Source: JAUIIK01 sp963745675 (GTDB lineage Bacteria > Chloroflexota > Chloroflexia > Thermomicrobiales > CFX8). From it: a DNA stretch of 64,000 nt. Below are positions 20,401 to 29,942 of this stretch, piece by piece. How positions within the stretch are numbered: position 1 is the first letter of the stretch; each line of letters opens with the position of its first letter. Position numbers and translations under genes: made by a program. The notes beneath the pieces were generated by a model, which saw only the letters and a list, made by a program, of their open reading frames with translations, had not been told where the DNA came from and made no database searches. Location: NCBI GenBank assembly GCA_963745675.1, contig CAVUYM010000020.1, positions 124,001 to 188,000 on the forward strand. Direction: 5' to 3'.

Positions 20401-21417
20401 TTAATCCCCGTCGCCACCGATGCCGACGGCCATGAGGTCGCTCAGCGACGTCATAGCAGTTTCTTCATATACATGCCGCTTCAGGACACAGATGAAGGGC
20501 AGGTTGCGGAAAAGCTCGCGGTGATCGAGCCCGTAGCCTACGACGTATTCGTTCGGGATCTGGAAGCCAACATACTTGACGTCAACTCCGATCATGCGCC
20601 GATCGACCTTGTCCAGCAACGCGCAGACTTCGATGCTGGCCGGTTGATGAATCTCCAGCGAGCGCAGAATGAAGTCCATGGTAAAGCCAGTATTGACGAT
20701 ATCTTCGACCAGGATGACGTGCTTGCCGCGGATATCGAGGTCGAGCGTGCGCTCGATCTCGATGCCTCCCGGCGCGACGTTTGGGTTGGCGATAGAGAGA
20801 TAGTCGATTGCCAGCGGTCGGGTTATCTCCCTGGCTAAATCGGCCAGGAAGAATGTGATTCCTTTCAGGAGGCCGACCAGCACGAGTGACTCACCGGCGT
20901 AATCTTCGGAAATCTGCCGGCCGATTTCGGCGACCCGTTCGCGAATTTCGCTAGCGGACAAGAGAATGCGCTCGATGTCTTCGGCGGCAAGGGAACTGAT
21001 ATCAATCGAACCGTAACCGAAGCGTCCTAGCAGCTCGTGGAAGGCCTTGCGATGCACGAGCGTGACGTTGACGTTGGGGTACATCGATTTAAAGCGCCGG
21101 ATCTTGCGGTGTTTGCGGGTGACGAGTGATTGCTTCATTGTCGTCAGTTCAATGAAGAGATCTTGCTGCGGCAGGTAGAAATCCGGCGTGAACATCTCAG
21201 CGACGCGTCCGTTGCGCCAACGTAGTGGGAACGACTTCGGTTCGTATTCCCAACGGATGCGGTAGAAATCGAGAAACGCGGCGAACTCTGCTTCAGCAGG
21301 GTGCACGAATGGGGCCGGAACGTCGGTCATATCGAGGGGTGAATATGATTTCCGATCATTGTTGCCGGACAATGAAACATTAAGCTGGGAACTGTCGGGG
21401 AGCCTATTCGTCGCCAT
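20401..21417 (-). CDS. PD-(D/E)XK-like nuclease domain fused to hypoxanthine phosphoribosyltransferase
   Basis: A 338-residue two-domain protein. The N-terminal 150 residues (HPAEAEFAAFLDFYRIRW, FTPDFYLPQQDLFIELTTMK, KHRKIRRFKSMYPN) have the layout of a restriction-nuclease-like fold with a PDF...E-x-T site, the third residue being Thr instead of the usual Lys. The C-terminal 185 residues are a purine phosphoribosyltransferase: VLVGLLKGITFFLADLA, the PRPP loop ILVEDIVNTGFTMDF and VVGYGLDHRELFRNLP, matching Hpt. The start ATG has AAGGA six bases upstream, so the extension is genuinely translated. Hpt normally salvages hypoxanthine/guanine in the cytoplasm; the role of the added domain is unknown. 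Confidence 0.8.
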   Translation of the reverse strand: MATNRLPDSSQLNVSLSGNNDRKSYSPLDMTDVPAPFVHPAEAEFAAFLDFYRIRWEYEPKSFPLRWRNGRVAEMFTPDFYLPQQDLFIELTTMKQSLVTRKHRKIRRFKSMYPNVNVTLVHRKAFHELLGRFGYGSIDISSLAAEDIERILLSASEIRERVAEIGRQISEDYAGESLVLVGLLKGITFFLADLAREITRPLAIDYLSIANPNVAPGGIEIERTLDLDIRGKHVILVEDIVNTGFTMDFILRSLEIHQPASIEVCALLDKVDRRMIGVDVKYVGFQIPNEYVVGYGLDHRELFRNLPFICVLKRHVYEETAMTSLSDLMAVGIGGDGD

Positions 21418-21669
21418 GGCAGGTCCTTGCTGAATAGTTGGACGCAGCTTACAAGAGCCTTATTTGCGCCTCGCCATCGCGTTAGAGGCATTGTAGCAGG
21501 AATTTGCGTGACATTCTGTCAACCTGGTGTTATCAGGCGATTAATTCTTCATGTGCGGACGAAATCTGTGCAATGTGCTGTCGCTGCTCCCGCAGTCAAT
21601 TCGAATGGAGCGAAGCAACTGGATCGCTGCTTGCATGCTTGAGAAATGATCAGCGATACGAAGTTGAGA

Positions 21670-24600
21670 TCAGTTCGTCGAATCTGGCGCAGGGCAATGT
21701 CCACGGTCCTGGTTCAGGGACAGGAGCGGTGACAGATCTCCTCTCCATTCATCCACTATCCTGACTGGCGTTGGGTTGCCGCGGAATTGGTTCTGCAAGT
21801 CGGAAAAGCCAACGTCCGACAGAATCCAGCCCAGGCGCGCCTGCGGGCCGGGATGAGCTAAGAGGGAGAAGTTTGCGTATCTATCCCCGCACCAGGTGAT
21901 GGGAGCGCCTTCCGCGTCGTAGGTAACGATATAGGGCTTGGAAAAGATCGCTTGTGTCGACTGCCGGTTGAGCGAGTTATTGCCGTTGCGAGACCCGACC
22001 ACACCCTTGATTGGTGCGAGGAACTGGGGCGGTGCTGTCGTCTGGTTTGGGCCCGCTGGCTCGATGTGCCCGTTGTCAATCTGGATCATGACCGGCACGA
22101 TGTATGCTGCCGCCAGGGGATCGCGATTGTGTTGCTCGATGAGCGGTTCTAGCGCCGACCACAGATCAGCGATTGTGACCGCCCCCGCCGCCTCGAGATA
22201 GCCTCCATCGATGATCCATGTCTCGCTCGAGGCTCCCTCCGCATCATCGCACTCCTTGAGATGCCCGGCTGGAGACAGGACCGGGAAGCGCGCCGATAGC
22301 AGCGATGCCGTCGATAGCCGGATATCTTGATTTGGGCATAGGTAGTCGGCCAGATCGTTCGTGGCAGGTAAGACAGTGTCTGCGGATTGTTCCAATGCTT
22401 CGGGTTGCAGGCAAGCCGCCGTTGGATCACTCACCGGACGCGCATTTCCGCTGAGGACAGAGGAATTAAAGCGACAGCCACTCTCTGCGCTCGTCCCGTT
22501 GAAGACTAACAATGGAACTCGCTGGACCGGCTGATCGTGTTGCGCGGCTATCTGATCCTGTTCTTGAAGCAATCTGTAGAGTGCGTCAATGTCACTCGAA
22601 TCAAGACCATCAGCTGCACGCCTCTGCCATTCGATTTCCCAATCCAGCTCTCGTTCTCGCAACTGGAACAGATTTGGGGGATCTTCACTGACACCCCATG
22701 TGCGCTCCCAGCCGTCGTCGAGCACGTCTGCCCGGCTTTGATCCAGGCCGACCCGGATGAATGACCACGGCGCTTCGGCAAAGAGAAACCACGAGAGTTG
22801 CGGTGAGAGGAAGTCCTTGCTCAGTTCGTGTTCGATCCAACCTTCTCCTCGTGACTCGTCTTGTGGCGGGCAATCGCTGAAGCTCGCGCTCTTGGAGTCG
22901 TTGACATCCTCGGGGCAGGTGGATGGGTCTCGGTCTGGACTCGCTTGCTGCTGTCTGATGGTCCAGGTCGCAAGGCCGGCACTCCCGCCCGAAATGCCGC
23001 TGGCCGCGAAGACTCGTTGGGACGGCGGTGCGTCGCTGACAGGCGAGCTGGCGCAAGTCTGTACACCATCAGGTTGGTATCCAATCGCGCGGTCCATAAC
23101 GTATGAGGTCCAGGTTGCCGCGCGGACGCCGCCACCCGACGTAGCGATGAGGATAAGCGGCACGACTGGCTTTTGAACGTCTTCCAGTCCGCTCGTTTCC
23201 TCCGACGCAGAAGACGCCACCAGACAGTTCTCCCAGCGCCACATGTTGAAGGCCGCTTCTAGCGATTCCGCCTGATGGAGAGCGATTTCATCCCGTTTGA
23301 TGCCACTGTCCTGCGCGAGCGCTTCGGTACTGGCTAATTGGACGTCGTAGAGATCTTCTTTGGGACCAGGCGGTCGGATGGAGGCGATGATGAGCCAGAG
23401 GGCCAGGAAGAGGATCACCGGCATGCGGCGAAAGGAGACGAGCGCCAACACTCGCGGGGCATGCGGCGTGAACCAGTCTACGAGTTCGATCAGTGCGCTC
23501 AGAAAGCTTGCGACGAGCAGCAGAAAAAGCAAAATGATCGCCGCCGGACCGATCTGGGCCGTCCAGCCGTGCAGGCGATTCTCTGCGCTGATGACCCAGA
23601 TGACGGCAAGCCATGCTGTGAGCGTTAGCGAAATCAGGATCAAGGGTTGGCGCCAGCCATATGAGCGAGCCTCGAATTCTAGAAAGAACTTCGGTAATCG
23701 GCGAGATATGTTCGGGTAGCGTTGCAGGAGACCGGCTTCGAGGATCAGGAGCGGACGGCGAAATCGAAGTAAGCCGAAGCGCTGCGACCAGAGATAGCTA
23801 TAGGCCGCCGCGAGGATGATGAAGATGAGCGTGGCAGCTGGCAGAACATACCAGCGCGTGGTTTCGACGCCGCGTAACAGTTGGTACGGCAGCATTTCAC
23901 TAGCCGCGCGTAGGGCTCCAACCGCCATAAGGATCGGGACGGACGCTGCGAGAATGAAGGGCAGCGTGCCACGACCGAGGCCCGGTCGCCGTGGATCGTG
24001 ACTATTCGACCCGCTTCCCAACGGAATACCGAGCAGGGCAATCCCTAGAACCAGTCCAACGCCAATAAGTGGCTTAGTCGTATGGTCGAGGATGCTTGGG
24101 ATGAGCAGAAGGGTGCTGGCGACCGCGATGAACCATTTCCAGAAACGGCGATCGATCTTCGATGGTCGTTGCGGCCAGCCGACGCCGACAGGAGATGCGT
24201 AGATCCAGGCACGTACAATCTGCCACTGAGAGATGAAGTAGATGCCGCCGGACAGAAGAATCGTAAGGATGACGGCAGCGATCGCGTGGCCCGATGTGTC
24301 AGACCAGCGCCAGAAGAGTTCCGACGTCTGAGAAGGCAGGAGTACCCCGATCGCTAGTCCACAGGCGATGACAACCGGAACCCGTAGGATGACGATCGTG
24401 CGCCATAGTCCGCTCGACTGTGTCCATTGCTGATCTCTGTTGCCTGCATGGCGCAGAGCCGTCCAGACGAACCACGCAACCCAAATGATTCCTAGTCCGA
24501 GTGCCGCGACCTTGAACCAGGTTAGCGCCGACAGGACCCAGAACCAACCGCTGCTCACAGCTATCTTATCGGGATCTGCGGAATCGTAGCCGTGCCAGGC

Positions 24601-25488
24601 ACTACGCAGAATCCACATACTAAGCGCGTTCTCGATCAAGTCCGCTAACGCGGCGGCGAGGACCGTTGCCGTGGCCCAGCTGCTGACGCTCATGAGTCGT
24701 TCGGGCAGGCGTTCGCTGCCTGTCTCTTCGATATTCTGGCTCTGCTCGCGAATGTAACGCCGTCCCCAAATGAAGAGCAGTAGTAGCAACATCACGTAGC
24801 CCGGCAGAAGTAGGAACCCGTCAAGGGTGAACAGGAGCCCGCTGACTCTGATCGGAGCATCGGGATAGTCGGGAAATGGCGATTTCGGTGACGTCGTCGG
24901 GATGTCGGCGTTATCAGATGATGCTGTCACATCGGTTTTGCCACAGTTCGGTGGTGGGTTTGTTGTATTGCACGGCCTGGTGAAAGCCCACCAGGTTCGA
25001 ACTGCATCGGTTGTTCTCAATCGCACATCGGTCGGGCTGGGGATGAGCGACGGTCTTGTGGCGACCGTTGCGCCGAATTTCGCCGCACCGGGTTGATGAA
25101 GATTGCCGACGAAGTTGTCTAGCGGCCCGAAGGTCGCGCCCGCACAGATCAGGAGTAGTGCGGCAGCGAAGAAGACACGTCGCTCAGTAGTCGACCCGGA
25201 ACTCTGACGATTCGATTCATCTCGGTACGAATTGATCAAAAACGGCCCGACGAAGATGGCTGCCAGCATAGTCAGGGCGGTTCCGACGACGATGATCAGC
25301 AACGCGATCCAGTCCCTGAAACCAGCCATCCAGACAGTTACCCAACTGGAAGTGGATGCCAGAAGCGCCACGAACGGCCAAAAAATACGCGGATGAGCGA
25401 TGATCCATCCCGTGATACGTTGGAGTGTGCGCTCGAATCGGCTGCGAACGGACTCTGCAGGTTCATCGGGCTGCATGACGGCATTCAT
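21670..25488 (-). CDS. Giant polytopic membrane protein with C-terminal patatin-like phospholipase domain
   Basis: A single intact 1272-residue frame. Roughly the first 720 residues carry many hydrophobic segments (at least ten likely membrane helices), with a hydrophilic loop after the first three. The last 500 or so residues form a patatin-type serine lipase. Its oxyanion-hole glycines lie in ILIATSGGGVRAATW, the nucleophile in SGISGGSAGLATW (G-x-S-x-G) and the catalytic Asp in IIDGGYLEAAG. The order Gly-rich loop, Ser, Asp-Gly-Gly is canonical. This suggests a membrane-embedded acyl hydrolase acting at the cytoplasmic face or on its own bilayer. No operon partner is evident. Confidence 0.8.
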   Translation of the reverse strand: MNAVMQPDEPAESVRSRFERTLQRITGWIIAHPRIFWPFVALLASTSSWVTVWMAGFRDWIALLIIVVGTALTMLAAIFVGPFLINSYRDESNRQSSGSTTERRVFFAAALLLICAGATFGPLDNFVGNLHQPGAAKFGATVATRPSLIPSPTDVRLRTTDAVRTWWAFTRPCNTTNPPPNCGKTDVTASSDNADIPTTSPKSPFPDYPDAPIRVSGLLFTLDGFLLLPGYVMLLLLLFIWGRRYIREQSQNIEETGSERLPERLMSVSSWATATVLAAALADLIENALSMWILRSAWHGYDSADPDKIAVSSGWFWVLSALTWFKVAALGLGIIWVAWFVWTALRHAGNRDQQWTQSSGLWRTIVILRVPVVIACGLAIGVLLPSQTSELFWRWSDTSGHAIAAVILTILLSGGIYFISQWQIVRAWIYASPVGVGWPQRPSKIDRRFWKWFIAVASTLLLIPSILDHTTKPLIGVGLVLGIALLGIPLGSGSNSHDPRRPGLGRGTLPFILAASVPILMAVGALRAASEMLPYQLLRGVETTRWYVLPAATLIFIILAAAYSYLWSQRFGLLRFRRPLLILEAGLLQRYPNISRRLPKFFLEFEARSYGWRQPLILISLTLTAWLAVIWVISAENRLHGWTAQIGPAAIILLFLLLVASFLSALIELVDWFTPHAPRVLALVSFRRMPVILFLALWLIIASIRPPGPKEDLYDVQLASTEALAQDSGIKRDEIALHQAESLEAAFNMWRWENCLVASSASEETSGLEDVQKPVVPLILIATSGGGVRAATWTSYVMDRAIGYQPDGVQTCASSPVSDAPPSQRVFAASGISGGSAGLATWTIRQQQASPDRDPSTCPEDVNDSKSASFSDCPPQDESRGEGWIEHELSKDFLSPQLSWFLFAEAPWSFIRVGLDQSRADVLDDGWERTWGVSEDPPNLFQLRERELDWEIEWQRRAADGLDSSDIDALYRLLQEQDQIAAQHDQPVQRVPLLVFNGTSAESGCRFNSSVLSGNARPVSDPTAACLQPEALEQSADTVLPATNDLADYLCPNQDIRLSTASLLSARFPVLSPAGHLKECDDAEGASSETWIIDGGYLEAAGAVTIADLWSALEPLIEQHNRDPLAAAYIVPVMIQIDNGHIEPAGPNQTTAPPQFLAPIKGVVGSRNGNNSLNRQSTQAIFSKPYIVTYDAEGAPITWCGDRYANFSLLAHPGPQARLGWILSDVGFSDLQNQFRGNPTPVRIVDEWRGDLSPLLSLNQDRGHCPAPDSTN

Positions 25489-25837
25489 AAAAATTGCCCC
25501 CGCCTTTTTGCGCTTGTTGCTGGTTTCATCCTAGTAGCAGAGCAGGAACACTGCATCGTGATACTTACGTATTTCGCTGTCTGGATTCCTTAATGTCTGC
25601 GGAGCCATGAGTGGTGGTCATCGGAGCTGTGTCATGAGGCGGCGAGCGGCAACCGGACAGGACCTAAATCTAAGGGTGGATCATCCCTATTGTGGTATCA
25701 TTGTGCAAGGACATTGTGACCACAACTGCTGTCTTCGCAATTGTGGGTTCATGGCGAATGCACATCGAGTGTGGGCCGGTGGATACCACTGTCCGGCTAC
25801 GTGCCATGCCATTCGCCTGGATCGGAGGCTGGTTGCC
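25489..25837. other. Divergent intergenic region
   Basis: About 350 bases between the patatin gene and the SPFH gene. One open plus-strand frame crosses it and is Cys-rich (HCDHNCCLRNCG), but it has no ribosome site and merely joins the true SPFH start. I see no strong hairpin or RNA gene. Confidence 0.4.
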
Positions 25838-26822
25838 ATGGCCAGAATAGTACGCTCCACATTTCGACGAGTCTTCATGCTCGGCGGAGGAGCTATCATC
25901 GGGATTGCGGGTTTCATCGGCGCGATCTATCTCCTTGAGCCACTTCGAACAGGTTGACGCGGGCGAGTCCTGCGCGGTCACGCAGTTCGGAGAGCTGACC
26001 GGTCGGGCTGATCCGGGCGTTCACATTCGTTGGCCCTTTGAGTCCTATCACTGCTACTCGACACGGGCCGTCGTTTATGAAGCATCCGAGGATGTGGCGA
26101 ATTCTGACGCCGATTTCGTCGAGGGCTGGGTTGATACACAGACCGCTGACGGCCAGGAGATCAAAGTGCCCTACCGGGTTTCCTTCTCAGTGCCGAGTGA
26201 GAACGTCGACGATGTCTATCGCAACGTCGCCGGCAACATGGATCAGGTTGTGTCGCGGGTGGTGACATTCCATAGCCGGCCGCTGGTGCGTCAGTTGGCA
26301 CGCGACTTCACCGCCAGCGAACTCTACGGCGGCCCGACCTTCGAACTGACTGACTCTGGCGATATTCTTCGCACGGATGTTCAGGAGGACAAGGTGCCGC
26401 AGCTGGAGCAGAATGTGATCAACGCGCTGCGGCCGGTGTTCGCCGACGCTGGGGTTGAGTTGCTCAGCGTGCGTATTTCGAAGCCGGAGTTTCAGCCGGA
26501 CTACGTCAACGCTATCGAAGAGAAGCAGATCGCATTTGAGCGCATTCAGACAGAGCGCAACAATGCTGCTGCTGCGGCCCAGGAAGCGCGGGCTGACGTT
26601 GAACGCGCTAAAGGTCGCGCCGAGTCGGTGCGCCAGGAGGCGCAAGCCGAAGCCGATGCGATTGAATCACGCGGCTCGGCGTTGCGGGATTATCCCGAAA
26701 TCCTGCAGCTTGAATTCGTGCAGTCGTTGGGCAACAGTACCGTCTACCTGCCGTCGAGCAGCGTCGAATACTTCTTGCCGCTGCCGGAGGCTAGCTCGGC
26801 TCAGCCGCGTGGAGCCAGATAA
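25838..26822 (+). CDS. SPFH/Band 7 domain protein (frame-broken)
   Basis: A prohibitin/stomatin-like protein. MARIVRSTFRRVFMLGGG, preceded by GGAGG, starts a single membrane anchor (IIGIAGFIGAIYLL). Then one extra base near 25945 shifts the frame. The SPFH domain continues as FEQVDAGESCAVTQFGE, PGVHIRWPFESYHCYSTR and VPYRVSFSVPSEN, followed by a coiled Ala/Glu/Arg helix (RNNAAAAAQEARADVERAKG). Such proteins scaffold membrane microdomains and associate with proteases. Its neighbour is the membrane patatin, divergently placed, which may hint at shared membrane-lipid work. Confidence 0.8.
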
Positions 26823-26921
26823 TTGAATCGGAAGCTGATTGGCTTACGACTCCTTTTAGCTGTCTGAGAGGAAAAGGATGCTCGTTTGCAGGTCAGTCGT
26901 GAAGATGCTCTGGCGGTAACA

Positions 26922-26952
26922 GATCGCTCCGGTAGGCACTGCCGGAGCGATC
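26922..26952 (+). terminator. Strong hairpin after the SPFH gene
   Basis: GATCGCTCCGG (26922-26932) pairs perfectly with CCGGAGCGATC (26942-26952), an 11-bp stem with a 9-base loop, 100 bases after the SPFH stop and 32 before the next gene. No T run follows. Confidence 0.6.
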
Positions 26953-26983
26953 CCCACGTTAAGTGCCAAAGTAAAGGCTGGCT

Positions 26984-28129
26984 ATGAATCAATTCGTTTA
27001 TCCAAATTCCCCAAGCGCGATTACTGCCGAGTGGCTGACACACGTTTTGCGCACGTCCGGTGTAATCGACACTCCATCTGTAGTCGGTGTAGACGTCCAG
27101 ATCATTGGGGAGGAGCGAGGATATACAGGTGTCATCGCGAGACTTGGGCTTCAGTATGACGACGTTGAGTCTGACGCCCCGGCCACCCTGGTCGCGAAAT
27201 TCCCGCTAGCGGTACCGACTGTCGATTCGAGTTATCGGCGCTCTCAGGCTCAAACAACCAGCGCAACCCGGCTGATGTTGGAGAGAGCCATGCGTGAGGT
27301 GGAATTCTATCGATTTGCCGGATCAGATCTGGCCCAATTGCCCCGTTTCTACTTCGGAGACGTCGATACCAGAGCTAACCGGTCCATACTGCTACTCGAA
27401 GATCTCTCGGCTTTAGCTCCAGGCGACGCATTAGCGGGTTGTTCAGTCGACGACGCACGCTCGGTTCTGAAATCCATTCAGGATGTGCATAGGCGCTGGT
27501 GGCGGAATGAGTCGCTATCTTCCATCGGATGGCTTAATGTCTGGTCGGATTCCGTTGGGCCGCGCGTAGAGCGCTATCGCGCTCAAGCCGAAGAGGTCAT
27601 CCAGGCACATCACGACCGTCTCCAGCAGCCGACGATCGACCTGCTACGAACTCTCGTGGAACCCTATGGTCGAATTCTCGATGACTTGACGAAAGCGCCG
27701 GCAACTCTGATTCACGCAGATCTTCATCTTGATAACGTCATGTTCAGGCGAACTGGCGACAAGACCAACGCCGTGATTATCGATTGGCAAAGTCCCTCGC
27801 GTGGTTACGCGATGCTTGACGTTGCGGGCTTTATCGTCGAGTCACTGAGCGTCGAAGATCGACGAGCCAGTGAGGTTGAGATCCTGCGCGAGTACCATGG
27901 CGGCTTAACGAGATTCGGGATTACCGGCTACAGCTTCGAGCAAATGTTTGACGACTACTTACGAGGACTATGTGTGCGTGGCGTAGGCCAGGTCGGCTGG
28001 TTAGCGCGCGTGATCGATAGTCCACCAGCAGGCCGTGAGCGAGATCTTGTCGAGTCGATATTCGAGCCCGGTCGGATCTTCGCGGCGCTATTGGATCATG
28101 ACGTTGTGACGCGCTTGTCCCGGCTCTAA
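26984..28129 (+). CDS. Ecdysteroid-kinase-like/aminoglycoside phosphotransferase-fold kinase
   Basis: A 381-residue small-molecule kinase. The catalytic loop is LIHADLHLDNVMFR (Asp as base, Asn for metal) and the DFG-equivalent is AVIIDWQSPSRG. The N-lobe Lys lies in ATLVAKFPL and the helix Glu probably in MREVEFYRF. The size and the EVEFYRF/LLLEDL motifs are typical of the EcKL/DUF1679 branch rather than resistance APH enzymes. The substrate cannot be told. The gene stands alone between a strong hairpin and a convergent PAP2 gene. Confidence 0.8.
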   Translation: MNQFVYPNSPSAITAEWLTHVLRTSGVIDTPSVVGVDVQIIGEERGYTGVIARLGLQYDDVESDAPATLVAKFPLAVPTVDSSYRRSQAQTTSATRLMLERAMREVEFYRFAGSDLAQLPRFYFGDVDTRANRSILLLEDLSALAPGDALAGCSVDDARSVLKSIQDVHRRWWRNESLSSIGWLNVWSDSVGPRVERYRAQAEEVIQAHHDRLQQPTIDLLRTLVEPYGRILDDLTKAPATLIHADLHLDNVMFRRTGDKTNAVIIDWQSPSRGYAMLDVAGFIVESLSVEDRRASEVEILREYHGGLTRFGITGYSFEQMFDDYLRGLCVRGVGQVGWLARVIDSPPAGRERDLVESIFEPGRIFAALLDHDVVTRLSRL

Positions 28130-28295
28130 TGCAATTCGCGTTGCTTTTCGTGCAGAAAACGAAGTGCCTGCAAAGGGTTGCCGCTTGGGTGCTTCAGTTT
28201 CGAACCTGGCACGAAGATTTCCGGGCCGCAGCGGAAGGCACAGTTGCGTTCGATCGCCCCAGCGACTGCCGGACGACATAGCGGGAATAGAACGC

Positions 28296-29336
28296 TCAGG
28301 AATCGGCAGTCAAAACCGATGGCGCTTCTGAAGCCTCGTATTCGCCGCGGCCGTGGCGGCGGAGGGTCTGGAAGAGTGGGGCGATGGCCTTCAGCCAGCG
28401 GTCGGCGGTGAAATAGGCGTAGTTTGCCAGCCCGGCGCCGATCAGCACATCAATGACATAATGTTCACCAGTGTAGACCAGAGAGAACGCCATCGCGATG
28501 GCGTAAAGGATTGCACCAATGCGCAGCCACCCTCCAGCGCGAATCGCAAAGATCGCAACCAGGACGGTGATCGCTTCGTGCATCGAAGGCATCGCCGCGA
28601 CCGGGTTTGAATCGCCAACGACACTGTAGGTGCGGTCATATAGGCTCGAGTTGATCTCCCGGCCGACGTTGGCCATGACGCGATAGGTGTCTGCTTGCGG
28701 AGCGGTGTCGGTCGTTAGCCAGGGTGGAGCGGCTGGAGACAGGAAGTAGATGAGCAACCCGACGCCCAGGAGGATAATCGTCGAGACCAGATAGCGGGTA
28801 AAGAGAGCTGGATTCTTGCGCCAGATCAATATCGCGGCGACGTGGGGCACAAAGAAATAGGACCAGTGCACGAAGGTCGTCGCGTAGTCGTACCAGGAGA
28901 GCGACAGGGGATCGAACAAGTGCGATTGCAGCCAGATCGTCGGCGTATTGCCGAAAAACATCCAGCGTTCCACACGTGTAACGGCATCGGTTCGAAGCGG
29001 CACGCGTGTCTCATCGGCCAGCGCTCTCAGGACCGTGAATATCAGCCACGCTGCGCCATAGGGTAGGAATGCGGTTGCGTAGGCTCGCAGACGAGAAATC
29101 GGGACGGCCACGATCGTCGCCGCGACAGCCACTCCCCAGCCAAAGAAACTGGGACTCACGAGCGCCAGCCCGACGATCAGCCCGAGGGCAACGCCGATGC
29201 GCATCAGGAGCGCCCGCCGTTCCGCGAGCGCCAGCCGGTCAACGACTCGATAGATCCATGGCAACCGTGGTTTGCGTTCAGGTTCTCGCGGTGGTTCCTG
29301 AAGCGCTGGATCTGGCCGATCTACCGTCTGGCTCAT
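28296..29336 (-). CDS. PAP2-superfamily membrane phosphatase/phosphotransferase
   Basis: A 346-residue protein with about six membrane segments. PAP2 motifs are present: the C2-type AAMPSMHEAITVL with the active-site Ser-x-His, and the C3-type YTGEHYVIDVLIG with the catalytic His and Asp. The spacing matches the PAP2_3/inositol phosphotransferase (AUR1-like) subgroup, which transfers lipid phospho-head groups. A proline-rich cytoplasmic N-terminus (residues 1-27) precedes the first helix. The 2Fe-2S ferredoxin gene lies just upstream on the same strand (18 bases), so they may be co-transcribed. Confidence 0.8.
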   Translation of the reverse strand: MSQTVDRPDPALQEPPREPERKPRLPWIYRVVDRLALAERRALLMRIGVALGLIVGLALVSPSFFGWGVAVAATIVAVPISRLRAYATAFLPYGAAWLIFTVLRALADETRVPLRTDAVTRVERWMFFGNTPTIWLQSHLFDPLSLSWYDYATTFVHWSYFFVPHVAAILIWRKNPALFTRYLVSTIILLGVGLLIYFLSPAAPPWLTTDTAPQADTYRVMANVGREINSSLYDRTYSVVGDSNPVAAMPSMHEAITVLVAIFAIRAGGWLRIGAILYAIAMAFSLVYTGEHYVIDVLIGAGLANYAYFTADRWLKAIAPLFQTLRRHGRGEYEASEAPSVLTADS

Positions 29337-29354
29337 CGGAGTGCTGGCCGGGCT

Positions 29355-29894
29355 TTAGTCGCCCGCGACCGCGTTGGCGCGTTCAAAGAAATAACGGATT
29401 TTCGTCTTGGATGTGATCGAAACGATTAGCCCGTCACCATCCTCACGATCGCGTACGGCGATGAATCCGCGCGCCTTTTGCCCGGCGATCCAGCGCTCTT
29501 CGAGTTCATGCTCAGCGACAATCTCTGCGAAGCGCTCGTAGTCGAGAGGATCACCTTCGGCAAGCGCGGTCGCGTAGAGTTTGCGCCGGTTAACTTCATC
29601 CTCCCGATCCGGTGTCAGGATGAGCCGTTCGACGGGTGGGCCTCCTTCAAGATGGGCGATGATGTCTTTGATATCCGACACCTGGACGCCCGAATAGATG
29701 ATGCGCTCCGGATACACGACGATGTTGGGGCCCATATCGCAAACCTCGATCGAATCGCAGGTGTTGCACATGATGCGCTCGTCCAGTCCCCGGCGTTTGA
29801 GTTCGATGCGTAGTCGTCCAGCAACCGTTGAACTGCCAAGTTTCATGCAGTGAATCGCAGTGCAACAGAGGACGTGTCGGTCGGCCCAGAACAT
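29355..29894 (-). CDS. Thioredoxin-like [2Fe-2S] ferredoxin
   Basis: About 179 residues. The N-terminal 90 form a thioredoxin-fold [2Fe-2S] domain: HVLCCTAIHCMKLGSS supplies the first cysteines and ERIMCNTCDSIEVCDMGPN the others, followed by VVYPERIIYSGVQVSDI. The C-terminal 80 residues are charged and helical (DYERFAEIVAEHELEERW) and may bind a partner. The start is uncertain; I use ATG 29894, three codons inside a TTG-started frame. It follows fixX by about 50 bases, making a likely electron-transfer operon, although no FixABC flavoprotein genes are near. Confidence 0.8.
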   Translation of the reverse strand: MFWADRHVLCCTAIHCMKLGSSTVAGRLRIELKRRGLDERIMCNTCDSIEVCDMGPNIVVYPERIIYSGVQVSDIKDIIAHLEGGPPVERLILTPDREDEVNRRKLYATALAEGDPLDYERFAEIVAEHELEERWIAGQKARGFIAVRDREDGDGLIVSITSKTKIRYFFERANAVAGD

Positions 29895-29942
29895 AAGGTG
29901 CAAGATCCAATCTGATCAACGGTGGAAAGCAAGTGTTGGGAA

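Noticed and set aside
21427..21642. Plus-strand ORF between hpt fusion and patatin gene
   Set aside because: No ribosome site and no recognisable protein; it lies in the promoter region of the minus-strand gene.
25607..25837. Cys-rich N-terminal extension of the SPFH protein
   Set aside because: The frame is open, but GGAGG and the membrane anchor place the start at 25838.
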